NCBI RefSeq assembly: GCF_002899455.1
Contig: NZ_PPFB01000001.1
Span: 4,749,001 to 4,813,000 of the forward strand
Length of the DNA: 64,000 bases
Direction: 5' to 3'
DNA from: Streptomyces sp. DH-12
GTDB taxonomy: Bacteria; Actinomycetota; Actinomycetes; Streptomycetales; Streptomycetaceae
The translations under genes and the position numbers were made by a program. How positions within the stretch are numbered: the stretch's first letter is position 1; each line of letters opens with the position of its first letter. The notes under the pieces were generated by a model. That model was not told the origin of the DNA. It saw only the letters and a list, made by a program, of their open reading frames with translations, and made no database searches. Below, one piece after another: positions 17,236 to 26,808 of this stretch.

Positions 17236-19821
17236 TCAGTTCCAGCGGCGTCCGTCGAGGGCGCCGCTGAGGCCGCCGGGGCCGGGGAGTTCGTCGCGGT
17301 TGGAGCCGTCGTCGGTGGGGCCGCCGGCGCCCCCGCCTCCCGTGCCGGCGCCGTCGCCGGTGCCGTCGCCGGTGGGGGATCCGGTGGTCCCTCCGGTGCC
17401 GTCCTGGTCCTCGCCGTTCTCGCCGCTCCCGTCGGTCCCGTCTTCTCCGCCGTCGTCGCCGGTGCCGCTGCCGCCGCCGTCGGGGGTGCCGCCGGTGTCC
17501 TCGTCGTCGGGAGCCGCGGTGCCGGGGGTGCCGGAGGCGTCGGGGGCGGAGGGGGCGTCGGAGGAGGACGGGCCGGTGCCGTCGTCGGGGGCGGGCGGCT
17601 GGCTCTCGTGGGCGCCGGGCTGGAGGCGCAGGTCGAAGGAGCGCACGGGCTGTCCCTCGAGGGCGTCGCGGGTGTACTGGCCCCAGATCTCGGCGGGGGC
17701 GCCGCCGCCGTTGACGCGGGGCAGGCCCATGGCGCCGTAGAGGGACTTGTGGCCGGCGGTGACGGGGTCCTGGCCCATGACGGCGACGACGGTGGCGAGG
17801 TCGGGGGTGTAGCCGGCGAACCAGGCTGCGGTGTCCTCCTCGGCGGTGCCGGTCTTGCCGGCGGCGGGGCGGCCGGAGGTCTGGGCGGCGGTGGCGGTGC
17901 CGTTCTCGACGACGCCCTTGAGGACGGAGGTGGTGGTGTCGGCGGCCTCGCGGCTGACGGCCTGCCGGGTGCGGCGTTCGGGGAGGGTGAGGTCGCGGCC
18001 GTTCCGGGTGACCTTCTCGACGAGGGTGTACGGGGTGTGCTTGCCGTGGTGGGCGAGGGTGGCGTACGCCTGGGCCATGTCGAGGACGCTGGCGGTGGCG
18101 ACGCCGAGGGCGATGGAGGGGCCGGCGTCGTCGAGGCTGGGGGTGTCGGGGGAGAGGCCGAGGTCGACGGCGGTCTGCCGGACCTTGTCGGGGCCGACGT
18201 CGACGGCCATCTGGGCGTAGACGGCGTTGACGGACTTGTCGGTGGCCTCGCTGACGGTGATGTCGCCGTAGTCCTGGTGGTCCTCGTTCTCGGGTGCGTA
18301 GCGTTCGCCGGGCCAGCCCTGGACGGGGCGTTCGCTGGTGCCGTCGTAGCGGGTGTTCGGGGTGATGGGGCGGCCGTCCTGGGTGCGGGAGCGGTTCTCG
18401 ACGGCGGCGGTGAAGACGAACGGTTTGAAGGAGGAGCCGGTCTGGAAGTCCCGGCGGGTGGCGTTGGGGGTGTACTGCTTGACGTAGTCGACGCCGTTGT
18501 ACATCGCGACGACCTTGCCGGTCTTCGGGTCGATGGAGGCGCCGCCGGCGCGGACGTAGGTGTCGACCTCGCGGTTCTCCTGGTCGAGGCGGTCCATGAG
18601 GTTGTCGTCGACGGCCTTGACGAAGGCGTCCTGCTTGTCCTTCTGCAGGGTGGTGGTGATGCGGTAGCCGCCGGCGTCGAGGGAGGCCTCGTCGACGATC
18701 TCGTTGTCGACGAGGTGTTCCTTGACGACGTTGACGATGTAGCCGCGCTGGCCGGACATGCCGGTGGAGTGGGTGGTGCGCTTGGGCACGGGGAAGGTGA
18801 GGCGGGCGCGTTCGGCGGGGTCGAGCCAGCCTTCGTCGACCATGCCGTCGAGGACGTAGTTCCAGCGGTCCTCGACGAAGGCGCGGTTCTCGGGGTGGGC
18901 GACGACGTCGTACTGGCTGGGGGCGTTGACGAGGGCGGCGAGGTAGGCGGCGCGGCCGGCGTCGAGTTCGGAGGCGTCCATGTCGTAGTAGGCGTGGGCG
19001 GCGGCCTGGATGCCGTAGGCGCCGCGGCCGAAGAAGCTGGTGTTGAGGTAGCCCTCGAGGATCTCGTCCTTGGTCTGGTTGCGGTCCAGCTTGATGGCGA
19101 TGAAGAACTCCTTCACCTTGCGGGTGACGGTCTGTTCCTGGCGCAGGTAGTAGTTCTTCACGTACTGCTGGGTGATGGTGGAGCCGGACTGCTTGCCCTT
19201 GCCGGTGAGGGTGTTCCAGGCGCCGCGGACCATGGCCTGGGGGTCGACGGCGGACGCGGTGTAGAAGTCGCGGTCCTCGGCGGCCAGCATGGCGTGCCGG
19301 GCGTCCTCGGAGATCTGGGAGAGCGTGACGTTCTCGCGGTTGACCTCGCCGTCGCGGGCGATGACGGAGCCGTCGGCGTAGAGGTAGACGTTGGCCTGCT
19401 GGGTGGCGAGGGCGTTGGCGGCGGGGATCTGGACGAGGGCGTAGCCGAGGAGGAAGCCGCCGGCGAGGAGCAGGGCGGTGACGAGGAACGCGCCGAGGAC
19501 CATGCGCCGGGTGGGGACGAGGCGGCGCCAGCCGGTGCGGCGGGCCTTGAGGGCGGCCCGGCGTTCCTCGCGGGCGGCCTTCTTCGCCGCGGCGGGGCCG
19601 GTTCCGCTTTTTCCGCCGGGTTCGTCCGTCCGCGTGAGGGCGGGGTCGTCCGTCCGTGGGGCGTCCGGTGTGGCGTCGGGCGGGCCGCCGGCCGGCGCCG
19701 TGTCGCGGGGACCTGTGTCACGGGCCTCGCCGCCGTTCTTCCGCTGCGGGGCGTCGGCCGCCTGAGGCTCGTGCGACGCCCGGTCCGGACGGGGCTTCTT
19801 CGGCTGCGGCTCGTCGCTCAT
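17236..19821 (-). CDS. Class A penicillin-binding protein (transglycosylase/transpeptidase)
   Basis: 861 residues. A basic cytoplasmic N-terminus of about 110 residues precedes one membrane helix (MVLGAFLVTALLLAGGFLLG). The GT51 domain shows AAEDRDFYTASAVDP, SGSTITQQYVKNYYLR and EGYLNTSFFGRGAYGIQAAA. The transpeptidase domain has catalytic SSFK, SVN, and KTGT. The last 130 residues are a Gly/Asp/Ser/Pro-rich disordered tail. It builds and cross-links peptidoglycan outside the membrane. I start it at MSDEPQPKKP (19821), which has AGGAG 12 bases upstream; an alternative ATG at 19869 would add 16 residues. Confidence 0.93.
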   Translation of the reverse strand: MSDEPQPKKPRPDRASHEPQAADAPQRKNGGEARDTGPRDTAPAGGPPDATPDAPRTDDPALTRTDEPGGKSGTGPAAAKKAAREERRAALKARRTGWRRLVPTRRMVLGAFLVTALLLAGGFLLGYALVQIPAANALATQQANVYLYADGSVIARDGEVNRENVTLSQISEDARHAMLAAEDRDFYTASAVDPQAMVRGAWNTLTGKGKQSGSTITQQYVKNYYLRQEQTVTRKVKEFFIAIKLDRNQTKDEILEGYLNTSFFGRGAYGIQAAAHAYYDMDASELDAGRAAYLAALVNAPSQYDVVAHPENRAFVEDRWNYVLDGMVDEGWLDPAERARLTFPVPKRTTHSTGMSGQRGYIVNVVKEHLVDNEIVDEASLDAGGYRITTTLQKDKQDAFVKAVDDNLMDRLDQENREVDTYVRAGGASIDPKTGKVVAMYNGVDYVKQYTPNATRRDFQTGSSFKPFVFTAAVENRSRTQDGRPITPNTRYDGTSERPVQGWPGERYAPENEDHQDYGDITVSEATDKSVNAVYAQMAVDVGPDKVRQTAVDLGLSPDTPSLDDAGPSIALGVATASVLDMAQAYATLAHHGKHTPYTLVEKVTRNGRDLTLPERRTRQAVSREAADTTTSVLKGVVENGTATAAQTSGRPAAGKTGTAEEDTAAWFAGYTPDLATVVAVMGQDPVTAGHKSLYGAMGLPRVNGGGAPAEIWGQYTRDALEGQPVRSFDLRLQPGAHESQPPAPDDGTGPSSSDAPSAPDASGTPGTAAPDDEDTGGTPDGGGSGTGDDGGEDGTDGSGENGEDQDGTGGTTGSPTGDGTGDGAGTGGGGAGGPTDDGSNRDELPGPGGLSGALDGRRWN

Positions 19822-20092
19822 GTCGTGCACGGACTCCTGATTCGCCTCGTTCGGTCCCGTACGCCTCATGCGTGTGCGTACGCCTCGTGCGTCCTCTTAT
19901 TGAAGACTGTCGCATCCGTCGTCGCGTTCGCCGGGCGGCGACGCGCGTCGTGCACCGTGCGGCTTGTCACCCGTACGGTCGCGCCGGGTGTTCACCTGAC
20001 CGGAGGACGGGCCGGAAAACCCGTGGCGGCGGATCTGCCGCACGCCGTAGGCTCCTGCGCTTCGGTGCGGGCGGCGGAGGGGGACGGAAGGC

Positions 20093-20893
20093 GTGGGTTC
20101 GGCACGGTTGTACCTGGCCGTGGCGGTGCGGGGTTTCCGGCGGTACGCGTCGTACCGGGCGGCGACCGCGGCCGGGGTGTTCACCAACACGGTGTTCGGG
20201 CTGATCCTCGTGTACACGTACCTGGCGCTGTGGGACGAGCGTCCGGACCTCGGCGGGTACGACCAGGCCCAGGCGGTGACGTACGTGTGGCTGGGGCAGT
20301 GCCTGTTCGCGGCGCTGGCGCTGCAGGGCGGGGGCGTCGAGGCGGAACTGATGGAGCGCATCCGCACCGGTGAGATCGCGGTGGACCTGTACCGGCCGGC
20401 GGATCTGCAGCTGTGGTGGCTGGCGGGCGACCTGGGCCGGGCGGTGTTCCAGCTGCTGGGGCGCGGGGTGGTGCCGTTCCTGGTGGGCGGGCTGTTCTTC
20501 CCGACGGCGCTGCCCTCGCGCTTCGACACCTGGGCGTGGTTCGCGGTGGCGCTGGCGCTGGCGGCCGTGGTGAGCTTCGCGATCCGCTACCTGATGGCGC
20601 TGAGCGTGTTCTGGCTGCTGGACGGCACGGGCGTGAGCCAGGTGATGATGATCCTCGGGGCGTTCTTCTCGGGCATGGTGCTGCCGCTGAACGTCTTCCC
20701 GGGCGGGTTCGGCGACGTGGCGCGGGCGCTGCCGTGGGCGGCGCAGCTGCAGGTGCCGGCGGACGTGCTGATGGGGGAGACGGCGGTGGCGGGGGCGTTC
20801 GCCTTCCAGGCGGTGTGGGCGGTGGTGCTGCTGGCGGCGGGCCGGCTGGTGCAGTCGGCGGCCACGCGCCGGGTGGTGGTGCAGGGTGGCTGA
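20093..20893 (+). CDS. ABC exporter permease, ABC-2 family, first subunit
   Basis: 266 residues with six hydrophobic segments. MGSARLYLAVAVRGFRRYAS, then TNTVFGLILVYTYLALW, identify the ABC-2 type permease family often encoded in pairs with a second permease and an ATPase. The start is GTG 20093 with GGAAGG upstream. The stop overlaps the start of the second permease by eight bases (GTGGCTGA), showing translational coupling. Substrate unknown; homologues are annotated as multidrug or as daunorubicin-type exporters without proof. Confidence 0.82.
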   Translation: MGSARLYLAVAVRGFRRYASYRAATAAGVFTNTVFGLILVYTYLALWDERPDLGGYDQAQAVTYVWLGQCLFAALALQGGGVEAELMERIRTGEIAVDLYRPADLQLWWLAGDLGRAVFQLLGRGVVPFLVGGLFFPTALPSRFDTWAWFAVALALAAVVSFAIRYLMALSVFWLLDGTGVSQVMMILGAFFSGMVLPLNVFPGGFGDVARALPWAAQLQVPADVLMGETAVAGAFAFQAVWAVVLLAAGRLVQSAATRRVVVQGG

Positions 20894-21707
20894 GCGCGGC
20901 GGGGTGCGGGAGGGGCTGCGGGCGTACCGGATGATCGCCGGGATGTGGGTGCGGTCCGGCATGACCTACCGGGTGTCGTTCGTGGTCACGCTGCTGGGCA
21001 ACCTGGTGATGACCGGGCTGGACTTCGTGGGGATCCTGCTGATGTTCTCGCAGGTCGACTCGCTGGCCGGCTGGTCGCTGCCCGAGGTGGCGTTCCTGTA
21101 CGCGGCGTCGGTGACGTCGTTCGGGCTCGCGCACCTCGCGGCGGGTTCGATGACGCAGCTGGGGTCGCGGATCCGGGACGGTTCCTTCGACGTGCTGCTG
21201 GTGCGTCCCGTGCCGGTGCTCGCGCAGGTCGGCGGGGACCGCTTCTCGCTGCGCCGCTTCGGCCGGGTCGCGCAGGGCGGGGTGGTGCTGGGCTGGGCGC
21301 TGGTGGCGGCGGACGTCGACTGGACGGTGTCGAAGGCGCTGCTGGTGCCGCTGATGGTGGTGTCCGGCGCGGCGATCTTCATGGCGGTGTTCGTGGCGGG
21401 CGCGGCGTTCCAGATCTACGCGCAGGACGCGGCGGAGGTGCAGAACGCGTTCACGTACGGCGGGACGACGATGCTGCAGTACCCACCGGCGGTGTTCGGG
21501 AAGGACCTGGTGCGCGGGGTGACGTTCGTGCTGCCGCTCGCCTTCGTCAACTGGGTGCCCGCCGCCCATGTCCTGGGGCGCCCGTACCCGCTGGCGCTGC
21601 CGGGGTGGGCGGCGTTCGCGTCGCCGCTGGTGGCGGCGGGGTGCTGCGCGCTGGCGGGTCTGGCGTGGCGGACCGGTCTCAGGTCGTACAGGAGCGTGGG
21701 GAGTTGA
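20886..21707 (+). CDS. ABC exporter permease, second subunit
   Basis: 273 residues, six hydrophobic segments, starting MAERGGVREGLRAYRMIAGM with a GTG codon. The stretch IRDGSFDVLLVRPVPVLAQV is shared by this permease family and corresponds to IRTGEIAVDLYRPADLQLWW in the partner subunit. The two presumably form a heterodimeric channel. The ATPase gene starts nine bases after the stop. Confidence 0.82.
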   Translation: MAERGGVREGLRAYRMIAGMWVRSGMTYRVSFVVTLLGNLVMTGLDFVGILLMFSQVDSLAGWSLPEVAFLYAASVTSFGLAHLAAGSMTQLGSRIRDGSFDVLLVRPVPVLAQVGGDRFSLRRFGRVAQGGVVLGWALVAADVDWTVSKALLVPLMVVSGAAIFMAVFVAGAAFQIYAQDAAEVQNAFTYGGTTMLQYPPAVFGKDLVRGVTFVLPLAFVNWVPAAHVLGRPYPLALPGWAAFASPLVAAGCCALAGLAWRTGLRSYRSVGS

Positions 21708-21715
21708 GCGGGCGG

Positions 21716-22735
21716 ATGGACACGACAGCCGAACCGGACACCGGTGGGGGAGCGGGGGCCTTCATCGAGCTGGACCGGGTCGAGAAGGTCTTCGACGTGC
21801 GGAGGCGGAAGGGGCTGCTGCGGCGGGAGCGGCACCAGGTGCGGGCCGTGGACTCGATCTCCTTCACGGTGGCGCGCGGCGAGATGGTCGGCTACATCGG
21901 GCCGAACGGCGCCGGGAAGTCGACGACGATCAAGATGCTGACGGGCATCCTCACCCCGAGCGGCGGCCGGCTGCGGGTCGCCGGGATCGACCCGTCGCGG
22001 GAGCGGACCCGGCTGGCGCACCGCATCGGGGTGGTGTTCGGGCAGCGCACCACGCTGTGGTGGGACCTCCCGCTGATCGACTCGTACAAGCTGATGCACC
22101 GCATGTACCGCATCCCCGACGGCCGGTACCGGGAGAACCTCGCCCGGCTGGTCGAACTGCTGGACCTGGGGGACCTGTTGGAGGTGCCGGTGCGGCAGCT
22201 GTCGCTGGGCCAGCGGATGCGCGGGGACATCGCGGCGGCGCTGCTGCACGACCCGGAGGTGCTGTACCTGGACGAGCCGACGATCGGCCTGGACGTCGTC
22301 TCCAGGACCCGGGTGCGGGAGTTCCTGCGGCAGGTGAACGCGGAGCGCTCCACGACGATGCTGCTGACGACGCACGACCTCCAGGACATCGAGCAGGTGT
22401 GCTCCCGCGTGATGGTCATCGACCACGGCCGGCTGGTGTACGACGGGGCGCTCGCCGGGCTGCACGAGGTGGGGGAGAGCGAGCGGACGCTGGTGGTGGA
22501 CCTGGAGCGGGAGTGCCCGCCGGTCGAGGTGCCCGGGCCCGCCCGGGTGGTGCGGGTGGACGGGCCCCGCCAGTGGGTGGCGTTCCCGGCGTCACAGTCC
22601 GCGGCCGGGCTGGTGGCGCGGATCGCGGAGCGCTACCCGCTGGTCGACCTGTCGGTGCGGGAGCCGGACATCGAGGCGGTCATCGCGAAGATGTACGCGG
22701 AGCGGGCCGGGCGGGCGCCGACGCGGTCCTCGTAG
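21716..22735 (+). CDS. ABC exporter ATP-binding protein
   Basis: 339 residues. Walker A is GYIGPNGAGKSTTIKMLTG near residue 63, the Q-loop VVFGQRTTLWWDLPLIDSY, the signature QLSLGQRMRGDIAAALLHDP, and Walker B VLYLDEPTIGLDVVS with the H-loop LLTTHDL. A C-terminal extension of about 80 residues after the nucleotide-binding domain is typical of drug-exporter ATPases of this group. It completes a three-gene operon with the two permeases. GGGGAG lies 13 bases upstream of ATG 21716. Confidence 0.9.
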   Translation: MDTTAEPDTGGGAGAFIELDRVEKVFDVRRRKGLLRRERHQVRAVDSISFTVARGEMVGYIGPNGAGKSTTIKMLTGILTPSGGRLRVAGIDPSRERTRLAHRIGVVFGQRTTLWWDLPLIDSYKLMHRMYRIPDGRYRENLARLVELLDLGDLLEVPVRQLSLGQRMRGDIAAALLHDPEVLYLDEPTIGLDVVSRTRVREFLRQVNAERSTTMLLTTHDLQDIEQVCSRVMVIDHGRLVYDGALAGLHEVGESERTLVVDLERECPPVEVPGPARVVRVDGPRQWVAFPASQSAAGLVARIAERYPLVDLSVREPDIEAVIAKMYAERAGRAPTRSS

Positions 22736-22769
22736 CCGTGCGGCGGGGACAACTCGTAGGCTGCTGGGT

Positions 22770-23618
22770 ATGACCGACGACGCACCCGCACCGGACCTCC
22801 GTGCCTCCGACGCCGACCGCGAACGGGTCGCCGAAGTCCTCCGGGAGGCCCTCGCGGAGGGCCGTCTGGACATGGAGGAGTTCCAGGAGCGGCTGGACGC
22901 CACCTACCAGGCGCGCACCTACGGGGAGCTCGCGCCGATCACCCGTGACCTGCCCGCCTCGGGGGTGACGGTCGCCCCCTCGGTCTTGCCGGCGAAGGAC
23001 CCGGCGCCGGGCGGCGGTTGGGCGGACCGCATCGTCGGCGGGGACGACCCGGGGACGTCGACCTGGGCGGTCGCCGTGATGAGCGGCTTCCAGCGCAAGG
23101 GGCGGTGGACGGCGCCCCGGCGCTTCAACTGCTTCGCCTTCTGGGGCGGCGGCGAGATCGACCTGCGCGAGGCGAACTTCGCGGACCGCGAGATCGTCGT
23201 CAACGCCGTCGCGATCATGGGCGGGATCGACGTGATCGTGCCGCCCGGCGTGGAGGTCGTGGTGCGTGGCGTCGGCATCATGGGCGGCTTCGACCACCGC
23301 GAGGAGGGCGTGCCGGCCGAGCCGGGCGCCCCGCGCGTGATCGTCACCGGGCTCGCCTTCTGGGGCGGGGTCGGCGTGCAGCGCAAGCTGCCCCGCGCGG
23401 AGCGGCAGCGGCTGCGCGAGGAGCGGCGCCGGGAGAAGCTGGAGCGCAAGGAGGAGCGGCGCCGGCAGCACCTGGAGCAGACGGAGCGGCAGCGGCAGGA
23501 GCACCTGGACCACGCCGAGCGGCACCGCCGGGAGCTGGAGGAGTCCCGCCGCCTGCACGACCCGCTGAACCTGCACGGCGCGCGGGAGCGGCGCGAGCGG
23601 CGGCCGGAGGACGGCTGA
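22770..23618 (+). CDS. DUF1707 domain protein with basic helical tail
   Basis: 282 residues. The N-terminus LRASDADRERVAEVLREALA, then EGRLDMEEFQERLDATYQAR and TYGELAPITRDLP, is the DUF1707 (SHOCT-like) domain. The middle has two repeats of the INVxAIMGGIDVxVPPGVEV pattern found in cell-wall-active antibiotic response proteins (LiaF-like). The C-terminal 80 residues are an extreme Arg/Glu helix. It may sit at the membrane and sense envelope stress, but no membrane helix is seen here. It is cotranscribed or closely follows the ABC operon. Confidence 0.8.
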   Translation: MTDDAPAPDLRASDADRERVAEVLREALAEGRLDMEEFQERLDATYQARTYGELAPITRDLPASGVTVAPSVLPAKDPAPGGGWADRIVGGDDPGTSTWAVAVMSGFQRKGRWTAPRRFNCFAFWGGGEIDLREANFADREIVVNAVAIMGGIDVIVPPGVEVVVRGVGIMGGFDHREEGVPAEPGAPRVIVTGLAFWGGVGVQRKLPRAERQRLREERRREKLERKEERRRQHLEQTERQRQEHLDHAERHRRELEESRRLHDPLNLHGARERRERRPEDG

Positions 23619-23644
23619 CACGTCCCGCCCGGTCCGGCGGCGGG

Positions 23645-25045
23645 TCACAGCCGGGCCGGCGCCCCGCCCTCCAGCGCCTTCAGCTCGAACGCCTCCGCCA
23701 TGCGCGCGTACCCCTCGTCGCTGGGGTGCAGCCCGTCCCCGGAGTCGTAGCCGGCCCGGAACCGGCGCGGGTCGTACCCGTCGCGCACCGCCTCGTCGAA
23801 GTCCACGACCTCGTCGAACACGCCGCCGTCGCGGATCTCCGCGTTGACCCGCTGCCGCACGTCCTCCCCGGACGGGGTGTACGCGCGGTGCCCGCGGTAC
23901 GGCATGAGCGTCGCCCCGACGACCTTGAGCCCCTGGGCGTGCGCCCGTTCGGTCAGGGCCGTCAGCCCGCCCACGATCCGCTCGGGGTCGGCGGTGCCCG
24001 GCGCGCGGAGGATGTCGTTGATGCCGAGCACGACGACCACGACCCGGACATGGGCACGGCCCAGCACGTCCCGGTCGAAGCGGCGCAGCGCGCTGGGGTT
24101 GCGCGGCGGCAGCCCGGGCCCGTCGGTGAGCACGCGGTTCCCGCTGAGCCCGGCGTTGACGACGCTGTAGCGGGGGAGGTCGCGGCCGGCCGCGAGGGCC
24201 GTGCGCAGCCGGTCCGACAGCACGTCGGGCCAGCGGGCGTCGGCGCCGACGGTGGAGGAGACGCCGTCCGTGAGGGAGTCGCCGAGGACGACGACCGTGC
24301 CCTCGGAGTCGTCGCTCAGCACGTCCAGCGCGGTCACGTACCGCCAGACGGTGCTCCGCCCGTCATAGGCCGCCCCGGTGGTGTCGCGGGTGTGCTCCCC
24401 CTCGGCGACCCAGGAGATCTGCCGGGCGTGCTCGTGGTACGTCACCGGCCCGGACGGAACGGGGGAGTACGTGCTGATCAGCACGTGCCCGTCGCGCGGG
24501 ATCCGCACGCGCACGGCGTCGCTGACCACCTGCCCGCCCGCCGGGACGACGACGGACGGGCTCCCGGCGAAGGTGAGGGCGCGCATCGTGTCCGCGAGCG
24601 CGGCGGCGGTGTCCGGACCGGCGGAGACGGCGATCGACGCGTGCGTGAGGGTGAGGGGGGCGCGGCCGTGGAGGTTGGACAGCGTGACGCGGGCGCGGGT
24701 GCCGCCGGCACTGGTGTGCACGACGTTCCGCACGGACCGGCCGGCGAGACCGACGCTCTCCGTGCCGGGTTCGCCGCCGCCCGGCGCGGTCGCCCAGGCG
24801 GTGACCCAGGTACCGGCGGAGGCGGGCGCGACGGGGTCCCCGGGCCGGCCGGCCCCCCGCGCGAGGGCGTCCCGCCCCCGCGCGCCGTCGGCCGACGCCC
24901 CGACGAAGATCACGGCCGACACCGAGACGACCGCCGCGACCATCGCGGCGAGCAGCGCCCCGTACCGTCCGGGCCGCCCTTGCCGGGCGAGGGGCTCTGG
25001 GGCACGGGGCGGCACCGCCGGGCCCCCGTCACGATGCCGGGTCAT
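23645..25045 (-). CDS. Secreted or membrane-anchored SGNH/GDSL hydrolase
   Basis: 466 residues. An N-terminal hydrophobic helix (YGALLAAMVAAVVSVSAVIF) acts as signal or anchor. The SGNH blocks are visible: VVVLGDSLTDGVSS (Ser nucleophile) near residue 225, NAGLSGNRVL (Gly), VVVVLGINDI (Asn), and the C-terminal GDGLHPSDEGY (Asp and His). It is likely an extracellular lipase or esterase. GAGGAGAAC precedes ATG 25045. It converges on the DUF1707 gene with 26 bp between stops. Confidence 0.88.
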   Translation of the reverse strand: MTRHRDGGPAVPPRAPEPLARQGRPGRYGALLAAMVAAVVSVSAVIFVGASADGARGRDALARGAGRPGDPVAPASAGTWVTAWATAPGGGEPGTESVGLAGRSVRNVVHTSAGGTRARVTLSNLHGRAPLTLTHASIAVSAGPDTAAALADTMRALTFAGSPSVVVPAGGQVVSDAVRVRIPRDGHVLISTYSPVPSGPVTYHEHARQISWVAEGEHTRDTTGAAYDGRSTVWRYVTALDVLSDDSEGTVVVLGDSLTDGVSSTVGADARWPDVLSDRLRTALAAGRDLPRYSVVNAGLSGNRVLTDGPGLPPRNPSALRRFDRDVLGRAHVRVVVVVLGINDILRAPGTADPERIVGGLTALTERAHAQGLKVVGATLMPYRGHRAYTPSGEDVRQRVNAEIRDGGVFDEVVDFDEAVRDGYDPRRFRAGYDSGDGLHPSDEGYARMAEAFELKALEGGAPARL

Positions 25046-25357
25046 GCTGTTCCGTTCTCCTCGGAAGGCGGGAGCCGCGGGCGGGGCTCCGGTCCGACGC
25101 ACCATGGTGGGCCAGGGCGGGGGAGACCGTGCGCGGGACGCGGCCGACGATCGTCCGGGCGGCCCCGGGGAGCGAACCCGGGCGGGCCTTGGGAGGGTGC
25201 TTCCGAGCGGTCCGGGGTGTCCGGTCGGCGCCGGGGGTACCCCTGGGTGGCGTCCCGGGACAATCCCCCCGAGGACAGACGCCGGGAACTCCTGTTCCGT
25301 TCCAGGAGTCGGTCAGGAAGGGACAATGCGTGAGGGAATACCGAACGGGTGGAGCGG
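25046..25357. other. Divergent promoter region, SGNH hydrolase / DUF445
   Basis: About 310 bp, very GC-rich. It must carry promoters for both directions. No ORF with normal codon use, operator palindrome or RNA motif stood out. Confidence 0.4.
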
Positions 25358-26704
25358 ATGGAACGGACTGAGACGGCGGGCACCGAGGACCGGGACGCCG
25401 CCGAGCGGCATGCCGGCGCGGGCGTCGCCACGAACCGCGCGATGACGACGTTCAGCCCCGCGGACGAGGAGAAGCAGCGCGGGGTGCGCCGGATGAAGCT
25501 CACCGCGACCGGCCTGCTGGTGTTCGTCGCCCTCGTCTACGTCCTCGCCGAGTGGGCCTCCCACCGGGGCGCCGGCGCCTGGGCGGGGTACGTCGCCGCG
25601 GCGGCCGAGGCGGGCATGGTCGGCGCGCTGGCCGACTGGTTCGCCGTCACCGCCCTCTTCCGGCACCCGCTGGGCTTGCCCATCCCGCACACCGCGATCA
25701 TCCCCACCAAGAAGGACCAGCTGGGCACCGCCCTCGGCGACTTCGTCGGGGAGAACTTCCTCTCCGAGGACGTCGTGCGCAGACGGCTGCGCGCCGTCGG
25801 CATCGGCAGCAGGCTCGGCGCCTGGCTCGCCGTCCCCGAGCACGCCGACCGGGTCACCGCCGAGGTGTCGGCGGCCCTGCGCGGCGCGCTGGCGGTGCTG
25901 CGCGACTCCGACGTGCAGGCGGTCGTCGGGGAGGCCGTCACCCGCCGCGCCGAGGCCCAGGAGATCGCGCCCGGCATGGGCAAGATGCTGGAGCGGATCG
26001 TCACCGACGGCGGCCACAAACGCGCGGTGGACGTGGTGGTCTCCCGCGCCCACGACTGGCTGGTGCTGCACAGCGACGCCGTGATGGACGCCGTGCACGG
26101 CGGCGCCCCCGGCTGGACGCCCAAGTTCGTGGACCGCAAGGTCGGCGAGCGCGTCTACAAGGAACTGCTGCGCTTCGTCACCGAGATGCGCGACATGCCC
26201 GGCCATCCCGCGCGCGGCGCCCTGGACCGCTTCCTGACGGACTTCGCGACCGACCTCCAGTCCGACACCGACACCCGCGCCCGCGTCGAGCGCCTCAAGG
26301 GCGACATCCTGGGCCGCAGCGAGGTGCAGGACCTGATCGCGTCCGCCTGGACGGCCGTACGGGGCATGATCGTGTCGGCTGCGGAGGACGAGCGCAGCGA
26401 ACTGCGGCTGCGCCTGCGGGCGTCGCTGCTGTCGCTGGGCGCCCGCATGTCGCTCGACTCCAAGCTCCAGGGCAAGGTCGACGGCTGGCTGGAGAGCGCC
26501 GCGGTGTACGTGGTGACCACCTACCGCAAGGAGATCACCTCCCTGATCACGGACACGGTGGCGAGCTGGGACGCCGAGCACACGACGAAGAAGATCGAGG
26601 CCAACATCGGCCGCGACCTGCAGTTCATCCGCATCAACGGCACGGTGGTCGGCTCCCTGGCGGGCCTGGTGATCTACACCGTCTCGCGGGCGCTGGGCGC
26701 GTAA
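25358..26704 (+). CDS. DUF445 family membrane protein
   Basis: 448 residues. An N-terminal membrane helix (KLTATGLLVFVALVYVLAEW) and a C-terminal one (VVGSLAGLVIYTVSRALGA) bracket a long helical domain. The block GMVGALADWFAVTALFRHPL near residue 85 is the diagnostic DUF445 motif, followed by PIPHTAIIPTKKDQLG. A structural role in the envelope is suspected for the family but not shown. ATG 25358 follows GGTGGAGCGG; a GTG three codons upstream is an alternative. Confidence 0.85.
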   Translation: MERTETAGTEDRDAAERHAGAGVATNRAMTTFSPADEEKQRGVRRMKLTATGLLVFVALVYVLAEWASHRGAGAWAGYVAAAAEAGMVGALADWFAVTALFRHPLGLPIPHTAIIPTKKDQLGTALGDFVGENFLSEDVVRRRLRAVGIGSRLGAWLAVPEHADRVTAEVSAALRGALAVLRDSDVQAVVGEAVTRRAEAQEIAPGMGKMLERIVTDGGHKRAVDVVVSRAHDWLVLHSDAVMDAVHGGAPGWTPKFVDRKVGERVYKELLRFVTEMRDMPGHPARGALDRFLTDFATDLQSDTDTRARVERLKGDILGRSEVQDLIASAWTAVRGMIVSAAEDERSELRLRLRASLLSLGARMSLDSKLQGKVDGWLESAAVYVVTTYRKEITSLITDTVASWDAEHTTKKIEANIGRDLQFIRINGTVVGSLAGLVIYTVSRALGA

Positions 26705-26808
26705 GGGCGCGGGCGGGGCCGTACCGGGCGAGCGGGGGCGGGTGCGCCCCGGGCGTGAAACCGGCGGGCTCGGGGCACAAGGGGTTCACTTCGTCGAGGA
26801 GGGAGCCC